Positions 1 through 4,467 of a DNA stretch of 5,934 nt are shown here, one piece after another (position 1 is the stretch's first letter; each line of letters begins with the position of its first letter). The stretch covers positions 1 to 5,934 of the forward strand of contig CADCPG010000121.1 of assembly GCA_902803255.1 (NCBI GenBank), written 5' to 3'. This DNA is from an uncultured Ruminococcus sp. GTDB taxonomy: Bacteria; Bacillota; Clostridia; Oscillospirales; CAG-272. Both the position numbers and the translations under genes were made by a program. The notes below the pieces were generated by a model that made no database searches, was not told the origin of the DNA, and saw nothing but the letters and a program-made list of their open reading frames with translations.

Positions 1-1
1 A

Positions 2-103
2 AAAACGTCTCCTCAGCAGATCGACATCTATTTCAGATTCATCGGAAGCATTTTTTCGGTGGATCAGGCGGATGTGATCGTATACAGGGCAAAAAACGCG
101 TAA
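2..103 (+). CDS. C-terminal end of a gene truncated by the left edge; possibly a DUF4368-type serine recombinase
   Basis: Frame 2 is open from the first bases to a TAA at 101-103 and gives 33 residues. They include the segment QQIDIYFRFIGSIF followed by SVDQADVIVYRAKNA. The pattern (Q-x-I/V-D-x-Y/F-x-F-I-G) resembles the extreme C-terminus I know from large serine recombinases with a DUF4368 tail, where a line such as 'VDFYFNFIG' closes the protein. That family link is recalled, not searched. Frame 1 is also open, to a TGA at 178-180, but its residues look less protein-like. Local G+C is about 40-45%, well below the neighbouring genes, as expected for an acquired element. No start or catalytic domain is visible because the gene is cut by the window. 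It could equally be an unrelated C-terminus. Confidence 0.5.
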   Translation, partial: KTSPQQIDIYFRFIGSIFSVDQADVIVYRAKNA

Positions 104-117
104 ACAACGATTGCTTG

Positions 118-156
118 ATAAAAACGGAAAAGGACGGGCATTTTACTGTCCGTCCT
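118..156 (-). terminator. Stem-loop with T-rich tail on the minus strand; probable terminator of the leftward dehydrogenase gene
   Basis: Arms 131-139 (AGGACGGGC) and 148-156 (GTCCGTCCT) form a 9-bp stem with one G-U pair and an 8-base loop. Read on the minus strand the stem is followed by TTTCCGTTTTT (130-120), a Rho-independent style tail. On the plus strand only AACCGAAACC follows, so termination of the left-edge gene, whose stop lies 27 bases upstream, would be weak. The distance from the dehydrogenase stop (323) is about 165 bases, which is long for a dedicated terminator. Confidence 0.5.
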
Positions 157-194
157 AACCGAAACCGCGAAAAACACTGAAAACACCCTTATGG

Positions 195-234
195 GAACTG
201 GCGTAAAGGCCGCGTTTTCTTTTTTCGTCAGTTC
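195..234. repeat. Inverted repeat, 9-bp arms around a 22-base loop
   Basis: GAACTGGCG (195-203) pairs with CGTCAGTTC (226-234) over nine positions with one G-T/U wobble. The intervening 22 bases contain T-rich runs, but no T run follows either arm, so it is not a typical terminator. It lies in the gene-free stretch 104-322, at the point where base composition rises toward that of the chromosome-like genes. Possible roles include a recombination-site arm, a 3'-UTR structure of the leftward transcript, or chance. I see nothing else clear in 235-322, apart from a short GTCAGTC direct repeat at 296-302 and 318-324. Confidence 0.35.
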
Positions 235-322
235 TTAATGTGCGTCGGGCGGCTCTCTTCCGGGCGTACAGCACGGCCGGGAGACTGTGTGCGGAGTCAG
301 TCGTTCGCCCCCCGGAGGTCAG

Positions 323-1399
323 TCAGAAACTCTCAGACTCGAACGCGGTCCACGGCACGTCGATGCCGGTCTCTCCCGCGAGCAGTCTTCCGATATGGTG
401 GAGCATCGGGAAATCGGAGGGATCGGCCATCCCCGCCTCCTCGAGAGCGCACACCGCCTCGGCGGTGCGGGCGGCTATGACGGTCGACTCGAGCGTCACT
501 CCCGCGAGTATCTTCTTTGCCTCTTCGAAGCTCTTCCCCTCTCCCAGGAGTATGCCGAGCTTTCTGGTGCGCCCGCCGAAGACGGTGACGTAAAGGTCGC
601 CGGCTCCTAGGGTTATGTTGTCCTCTCCGCCTTCGCAGAAGGCGAGCAGCCGGCGCATCTCCTTCACCGCCTGTCCGAAGAGGGCGGCCTGGGAGTTGTA
701 GTGCTCGAATTCCCTGCCCTCGCGCCTGTACGACATGCCGATGGCGAGCGAGATGCCGAGAGCGTAGGCGTTCTTCAGCGCGACGGCGCACTCGACGCCG
801 CGGACGTCGGTCGAAAGGCTGACGAAATAGTAGTCTGACTCAAAGAGGGCGCGGATCGCTTTGAGCAGCTCCGGCTTGCGTCCGCAGAAAGTGACGCAAC
901 TGGGGTCGCGGTCGGCCAGCTCGTACGAGGTGCAGGGGCCGCCGACGGCACAGAAATCGATCTTTTTGCCGAGCTTCGCCGCAGTCTCCTCCATCTTCTC
1001 GGGATATGAGATCATCGCTCCGCCGCCGGTGTGCAGCATGCCCTTGGTGATCGAGAGCACCGGGATGCCGTCGGGAAGTCTCGGGATCATCTCTCCGATG
1101 AACCAGTCGAGCCCGAAGCTGCTGACGCCGCATATGAAGAGGTCGGTACCGGGGACCGCCCTGTCGAATTCGTCAACGGTGTAGTATTCGTAATTTTTCC
1201 CGCCTTCCGGGAAGGGGCGCTTCAGCGTGAGATGCTCGCCCGTTTTTTTCGCGTGGGCGATGATAGCACCGTCAAGGGGTGAGCCCACGAGTCTGATGCG
1301 GCAGCCGTTTTCAGCCGCCGGCCAGGTGATGGCGCTTCCCATCATTCCGCAGCCGATGACGGTGATCACCGGAGCTTTTCCGCTTTTGCCGAGTTTCAT
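323..1399 (-). CDS. gpsA: GpsA-like NAD(P)-dependent glycerol-3-phosphate dehydrogenase (divergent paralogue)
   Basis: The 358-residue product is slightly longer than usual for GpsA (about 330-345). Family reaction: reversible interconversion of dihydroxyacetone phosphate and sn-glycerol-3-phosphate with NAD(P)(H), in the cytoplasm. An N-terminal Rossmann fold starts at about residue 11, with the dinucleotide motif GCGMMG at 16-21. The substrate-site lysines of the family are present as ITKG (K119) and ALKN (K209). The C-terminal helical domain has GAGDLYVT (D268) and GRTRKLG (R277, R279), matching the family's G-x-GDL-x-x-T and G-R-N-R motifs. Odd points: the usual GPS motif is GPC here (154-156), followed by TSYEL, and the GRNR asparagine is threonine. 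It may therefore be a paralogue with shifted substrate or role instead of the phospholipid housekeeping enzyme. The start is ATG at 1399, with AAAGGAG at 1417-1411 (11 bases upstream) and a consensus promoter behind it. It is transcribed divergently from the nag-like operon. Confidence 0.82.
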   Translation of the reverse strand: MKLGKSGKAPVITVIGCGMMGSAITWPAAENGCRIRLVGSPLDGAIIAHAKKTGEHLTLKRPFPEGGKNYEYYTVDEFDRAVPGTDLFICGVSSFGLDWFIGEMIPRLPDGIPVLSITKGMLHTGGGAMISYPEKMEETAAKLGKKIDFCAVGGPCTSYELADRDPSCVTFCGRKPELLKAIRALFESDYYFVSLSTDVRGVECAVALKNAYALGISLAIGMSYRREGREFEHYNSQAALFGQAVKEMRRLLAFCEGGEDNITLGAGDLYVTVFGGRTRKLGILLGEGKSFEEAKKILAGVTLESTVIAARTAEAVCALEEAGMADPSDFPMLHHIGRLLAGETGIDVPWTAFESESF

Positions 1400-1437
1400 T
1401 ATGATAATATCTCCTTTGAGAGTGGATTTACCTGATA

Positions 1438-1466
1438 ATTATACCTCATAACCGGGCTTTTGTAAA
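1438..1466 (-). promoter_or_regulatory. Near-consensus sigma-70/sigma-A promoter of the GpsA-like gene
   Basis: On the minus strand, TTTACA (1466-1461) and a perfect TATAAT (1443-1438) are separated by exactly 17 bases. Five of six -35 positions and all six -10 positions match consensus. Transcription would start near 1431, giving a leader of about 30 bases that contains the AAAGGAG ribosome binding site. The region is A+T-rich against a G+C-rich background, which strengthens the call. Confidence 0.8.
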
Positions 1467-1495
1467 CTCTTTTTCGGACATCGCCGCCCCTCCGT

Positions 1496-1523
1496 TCATC
1501 CGTTTGTCTTGCATTTCGGATGA
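1496..1523. promoter_or_regulatory. Candidate operator: perfect 7-bp dyad bracketing the -35 box of the lipoprotein operon
   Basis: TCATCCG (1496-1502) and CGGATGA (1517-1523) are perfect inverted half-sites. Their centres are 21 bp apart, two helical turns, as expected for a dimeric DNA-binding regulator. The 14-base spacer contains the proposed -35 hexamer (1509-1514) of the rightward promoter, so bound protein would block polymerase there. The site lies about 30 bp upstream of the divergent promoter's -35 box and might influence it too. No regulator gene is in the window, and I do not recognise the half-site as that of a named regulator. Confidence 0.45.
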
Positions 1524-1537
1524 TTTTGTTTTATAAT
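1509..1537 (+). promoter_or_regulatory. Promoter of the SGNH lipoprotein operon
   Basis: A perfect TATAAT at 1532-1537 is preceded, after 17 bases, by TTGCAT at 1509-1514, which keeps the TTG core of the -35 consensus. Start of transcription would be near 1544, leaving a leader of about 60 bases before the chosen start codon at 1606. The leader holds a small hairpin, CCGCC (1568-1572) with GGCGG (1577-1581), ending 15 bases before the ribosome binding site. The weak -35 box suits a regulated promoter. Confidence 0.65.
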
Positions 1538-1596
1538 ATACAAAAATGCGCTCTCGCCTCCCGGCTGCCGCCGGACGGCGGGCGCAGATCCGATAC

Positions 1597-1601
1597 GGAG
1601 G
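1597..1601 (+). promoter_or_regulatory. Ribosome binding site that fixes the lipoprotein start
   Basis: GGAGG lies 4 bases before ATG 1606. An in-frame upstream ATG at 1546 has no Shine-Dalgarno sequence, sits at or next to the predicted transcription start, and would put an Arg-rich stretch in front of a normal lipoprotein signal peptide. The start at 1606 is therefore preferred. Confidence 0.75.
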
Positions 1602-1605
1602 CCGA

Positions 1606-2667
1606 ATGGAAAGAAAAAAGATTTCCGCCGCGGGGAATTCCCGGGCGGCATTCATCGGGAGGAGCCTGCTCTCGCTGCTCCTGTGCGCGGCGCTCGCGCC
1701 GGCCGCGGGCTGCGCCCGGGGCGCACTGCCCCCCGAGACCGGGAGCACTGAAGACGCGTCAGATACCGCGGAGGCTCCCTCTGCCAACGTCACTGAGGAG
1801 GAAACGACGGCTGCGGCGGATGAAACGACTGCTCCGTCGGACGACGGAACGTACTCCCTTGACGGTAAGCGCGTCATCTTCATCGGCAACTCGATGATAT
1901 ACTTCGGAGGAGTCGTGTCGAAGGGCGGCTACCGCGGGCGCGACACCGGCTGGTTCTACCGCATCTGCCGCGAGAACGGCGACGACACCGAGGTCATCGA
2001 CTGCACCTACGGCGGGCATCACCTCTACGACTACACCGAGGCCGGCTGCCGTACGTCCGGCTGCGATGTCGGAATCGGCGGCGACCTGCTGACGGGACTC
2101 GATCTTTCGTCGTTCGACGTCGTGTTCATATCCGAATCGGGCGACAACAACGCGAATTTCGTACGCGACGTAAAGAACGTGATGAAGCGCTTCCCGGATC
2201 CCGACACGAAGTTCGTATACATGTGCCACACTTACAGCTATTCGTCGGGGCACACGAAAGTCACCGGGAAGCTCGGCGAGCTCCGCGACATGGGAGTGAT
2301 CATCGCCGACTGGGGCCACGTCTGCTTCGACATATACAAGGGCGTCGCGAAGATCCCGGATTCCGCAATAAAGTACGAAAAGAACACTTTCGTTAACAGG
2401 ACGTCATCCGACGGCCACCACCCGAACCCGCTCGCCGGGTATATCGCGACGCTCACCTGCTATTGCGCGGTCACCGGCAAGAGCGCCGTCGGCATGGATC
2501 CCCTGAGCCTTCGCAAGGTGTCTTTCGGAGCCGGCGTGCCGTTCGACAGCTACGCGGCGAAATACTACACTTCCGGCACCAGCAACTTCGCCGAGGTGTT
2601 CGACTCTCCGGCCGACATCGCCGGCATACAGAAACTCGTGGACAAGTATGTCGCGAGGTGGAAATGA
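1606..2667 (+). CDS. Secreted SGNH/GDSL-like hydrolase lipoprotein
   Basis: The 353-residue product begins with a charged n-region (MERKK), then a hydrophobic stretch at about 21-34, then a lipobox-like AAGC with Cys36 as the probable lipidated residue; the -3 Ala is less usual than Leu. Residues 37-82 are a Thr/Glu/Ala/Asp-rich linker of the kind that spaces surface lipoproteins from the membrane. The catalytic domain starts at about 88 with RVIFIGNSM, where S96 would be the nucleophile of SGNH block I. GGHH (136-139) may supply the block II glycine, and ESGDNN (177-182) sits where the block III Gly/Asn normally lie. DGHHPN (269-274) supplies the D-x-x-H of block V (D269, H272). SGNH enzymes are typically esterases or deacetylases acting on acylated carbohydrates or lipids. 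The substrate here is unknown, but the downstream nag genes suggest an amino-sugar glycan. The end overlaps the next gene by ATGA. Confidence 0.8.
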   Translation: MERKKISAAGNSRAAFIGRSLLSLLLCAALAPAAGCARGALPPETGSTEDASDTAEAPSANVTEEETTAAADETTAPSDDGTYSLDGKRVIFIGNSMIYFGGVVSKGGYRGRDTGWFYRICRENGDDTEVIDCTYGGHHLYDYTEAGCRTSGCDVGIGGDLLTGLDLSSFDVVFISESGDNNANFVRDVKNVMKRFPDPDTKFVYMCHTYSYSSGHTKVTGKLGELRDMGVIIADWGHVCFDIYKGVAKIPDSAIKYEKNTFVNRTSSDGHHPNPLAGYIATLTCYCAVTGKSAVGMDPLSLRKVSFGAGVPFDSYAAKYYTSGTSNFAEVFDSPADIAGIQKLVDKYVARWK

Positions 2668-3560
2668 AGATAGGAACTTATGTTGTAAGGGGGCCCGGCA
2701 GCCCGGAGGAAAAGCTGCACGTCATAAAGGAGGCGGGCTTCGACTTCGTATGCCTCTCACGCTCGATGTTCACGGGCAGGGGCGCGACCCCCGAGCTCTG
2801 CAGGCGCGCCGGCATCCCGTTCGACAACGTCCATCTGACCTGCTCCGACACCTCTCTCATCTGGTTCCCGGGCGAAGAGGGCGAGGCGATCTGCGGACGG
2901 TACTGCTCCGAGATTGAGCAGGCCGCCGCCGCGGGCGTTAAGACCGGCATCGCTCATGTCACCTGGAAGCGCCTGCCAGTCCCGCCTGACGACCCGTCGG
3001 AGGGACTCCGCAGATACGAGAAGATCTGGAACACAGCGCGCAGATGCGGATTTACCGTGGCCGTCGAGAATTCGGCGCACGCGAAGCCGCTGCGCGACGT
3101 GCTCGACCGCTTCGGAGACCCCTTCCGCTTCTGTTTCGACAGCGGACACCGCAACTGCTTCACTCCGGAAGAAGATTTCCTCGCGGATTACGGAGGACGG
3201 CTGGCCGCGACACACCTTCACGACAACGACGGCTCGACCGACCTTCACATGCTGCCTTTCGACGGCCGCACCGACTGGGACTCCGTCGCGAAGGCGCTTG
3301 CCGCGACTCCCTCGGGCAGGGAGAAGATCTGCGCCGAGCTCGTCGCCCCCTACGGCGAGGAATACCCCGGCATGACGGCAGAGCAGATCGCACAGAGCAT
3401 GAGCGGCATGGAGGCGGTACGACGCGGCGACGGATCCTTCTCCGACGGATCCGCGAGATTCTATGACGGCATCCCCTACGAAAAGATCATAACCATGCTG
3501 TACGGGCGCATGAAAAGGCTCGGGGATATGATAGAAGACTACGCCGCCGGAAACAGATAA
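2664..3560 (+). CDS. Sugar phosphate isomerase/epimerase, xylose-isomerase-like TIM barrel
   Basis: The 298-residue product is typical in length for the AP_endonuc_2 / xylose-isomerase-like TIM-barrel family, whose members isomerise or epimerise sugars or inositols with a divalent metal. The expected metal ligands fall in order at strand ends: E135 (VAVEN), D159 (CFDSGH, with H162), H184/H186 (THLHDND) and E225 (CAELV). The N-terminus MKIGTYVV and early GFDFVCLS match barrel strands 1 and 2. The start is ATG 2664, overlapping the lipoprotein stop by 4 bases, with GAGG at 2655-2658 five bases upstream; the frame is open further upstream only as a shadow of the lipoprotein gene. Translational coupling is likely. 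The exact substrate cannot be read from sequence. The neighbouring nag genes hint at an amino-sugar or glycan-derived sugar. It is a soluble cytoplasmic protein, with no signal peptide or membrane segment. Confidence 0.85.
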   Translation: MKIGTYVVRGPGSPEEKLHVIKEAGFDFVCLSRSMFTGRGATPELCRRAGIPFDNVHLTCSDTSLIWFPGEEGEAICGRYCSEIEQAAAAGVKTGIAHVTWKRLPVPPDDPSEGLRRYEKIWNTARRCGFTVAVENSAHAKPLRDVLDRFGDPFRFCFDSGHRNCFTPEEDFLADYGGRLAATHLHDNDGSTDLHMLPFDGRTDWDSVAKALAATPSGREKICAELVAPYGEEYPGMTAEQIAQSMSGMEAVRRGDGSFSDGSARFYDGIPYEKIITMLYGRMKRLGDMIEDYAAGNR

Positions 3561-3576
3561 AGCGCCGTCCGTCAGG

Positions 3577-3582
3577 TATAAA
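3577..3582 (+). promoter_or_regulatory. Possible internal -10 box ahead of nagB
   Basis: TATAAA (continuing to TATAAAAT by 3584) stands out in a G+C-rich gap of 100 bases between the TIM-barrel gene and nagB. No convincing -35 hexamer lies at the right spacing; the bases at 3554-3559 read CAGATA. It may be a weak or activator-dependent internal promoter, or only an A+T-rich spacer. Confidence 0.3.
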
Positions 3583-3595
3583 ATACAGTGGTGAC

Positions 3596-3614
3596 GCCGC
3601 GCGATCGGCGCGGC
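3596..3614 (+). repeat. GC-rich hairpin in the nagB leader
   Basis: GCCGCGC (3596-3602) and GCGCGGC (3608-3614) form a perfect 7-bp stem with a 5-base loop. No T run follows, so it is unlikely to be a classic terminator. It would lie close to the 5' end of a transcript starting from the TATAAA box, or within the operon message 31 bases before the nagB ribosome binding site. Plausible roles are mRNA protection, processing or partial attenuation. Confidence 0.45.
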
Positions 3615-3660
3615 AGATACCGCACATATCATAATAACAGACAAAAAGGAGGCCGCCGGT

Positions 3661-4467
3661 ATGATATCCGACAGACCCAAGGCAACATACGATTTCCGCA
3701 AGGACAAACTGCTCGTAAAGATATACGAGAACCGCAGGAGGATGGGCAGGGCTGCCGCAGGCGACATCGTCCTCTGCATCGACATGCTGCTCCGCACGAA
3801 GGAGGAGATCAACATCATCTTCGCCGCGGCGCCGTCTCAGAACGATGTTCTCGCCTCGCTGGCCCGCCGCGATCTCGAGTGGGGGCGCATCAACGCCTTT
3901 CACATGGACGAATATATCGGACTCTCGCCCGACGCCCCCCAGGGGTTCGGCAACTTCCTCACCGAACACCTGTTCGGACTCGTGGGATTCAAGAGCGTCA
4001 ACCTTATAGACCCGTCGGCGAAGGATCCCTGCGCCGAGGCAGAGAGATACTCGAAGCTGCTCGCCGAACACCCCGCGGACATCGTCGTGATGGGGATCGG
4101 CGAGAACGGCCACATAGCCTTCAACGACCCGCCGGTGGCCGATTTCTACGACACCGCGACGGTAAAACCGGTCCCGCTCGACCCCGTCTGCCGCATGCAG
4201 CAGGTGAACGACGGCTGCTTCTCCGACATCTCCGAGGTCCCGACTCACGCGCTGACGCTCACCGTCCCGGCGCTCGTATCCGCCCCGTACCTCTTCTGCG
4301 TCGTTCCGGCGAAGACAAAGGCCGCCGCGGTGCTCGACACTCTCACATCCGATATAGGCGAGCACTGCCCCGCCACGATCCTCCGGACCCGCAGGCTGGC
4401 GAAGATGTATCTCGATCCCGACAGCGCCTCTCTCCTTCCCGAATCAATAACCGGAAAGCACAAATGA
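3661..4467 (+). CDS. nagB: Glucosamine-6-phosphate deaminase / isomerase (NagB family)
   Basis: The 268-residue length matches E. coli NagB (266). The enzyme converts glucosamine-6-phosphate to fructose-6-phosphate and ammonia, the last step of N-acetylglucosamine catabolism into glycolysis. Visible motifs: FHMDEYIGL with D83 as the proposed proton-transfer Asp; the signature GIGENGHIAFNDPP with N149, H151 and D156 at the ring-opening positions; THALTLTVPAL; and ATILRTRRLAKMYLD near the C-terminus. E. coli has Asp at the N149 position and Glu at the D156 position. Asn is common in Gram-positive enzymes, while Asp at 156 with a following PPVADF marks a divergent subfamily. The related 6-phosphogluconolactonase fold is the main alternative, but the adjacent nagA argues for the deaminase. 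The start is ATG 3661, with AAGGAGG at 3646-3652 eight bases upstream. It overlaps nagA by ATGA. Confidence 0.88.
   Translation: MISDRPKATYDFRKDKLLVKIYENRRRMGRAAAGDIVLCIDMLLRTKEEINIIFAAAPSQNDVLASLARRDLEWGRINAFHMDEYIGLSPDAPQGFGNFLTEHLFGLVGFKSVNLIDPSAKDPCAEAERYSKLLAEHPADIVVMGIGENGHIAFNDPPVADFYDTATVKPVPLDPVCRMQQVNDGCFSDISEVPTHALTLTVPALVSAPYLFCVVPAKTKAAAVLDTLTSDIGEHCPATILRTRRLAKMYLDPDSASLLPESITGKHK

Noticed and set aside
296..324. GTCAGTC direct repeat near the dehydrogenase stop
   Set aside because: Seven bases, two copies, no further structure; compatible with chance.
1455..1475. Possible catabolite-response (cre-like) element around TGTAAAC
   Set aside because: It lacks the central CG and the right-hand half of the consensus; the bases are better explained as the -35 box of the leftward promoter.
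1546..1605. Upstream extension of the lipoprotein gene to ATG 1546
   Set aside because: No ribosome binding site, nearly coincident with the predicted transcript start, and the added Arg-rich residues would spoil the signal peptide. ATG 1606 has GGAGG.
1446..1889. 147-codon minus-strand frame between the divergent genes
   Set aside because: It overlaps both promoters and the lipoprotein signal region, has a Ser/Ala-rich shadow composition and no homology I can see.
2463..2663. Upstream in-frame extension of the TIM-barrel gene
   Set aside because: The residues encoded are an Arg-rich shadow of the lipoprotein gene. ATG 2664 begins the barrel's first strand and has its own GAGG and ATGA overlap.
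3427..3453. Short direct repeat CGACGGATCC inside the TIM-barrel gene
   Set aside because: It lies within coding sequence and encodes Asp/Gly/Ser codons in two different frames; no evidence for a functional repeat.
2757..3818. 353-codon open frame on the minus strand, antisense to the TIM-barrel gene and the start of nagB
   Set aside because: It is antisense to a gene with clear family motifs, lacks any recognisable domain or ribosome binding site, and is rich in Val/Arg/Ala runs typical of shadow frames in high-GC DNA.
3487..4365. 292-codon open frame on the minus strand, antisense to nagB
   Set aside because: Same reasoning: it mirrors the nagB codons, has no motif, and crosses the intergenic gap with no start signals.
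3588..4463. Upstream GTG-started extension of nagA making a 677-residue fusion
   Set aside because: The extension is an out-of-frame, Arg-rich reading of nagB. The NagA fold starts normally at ATG 4464.
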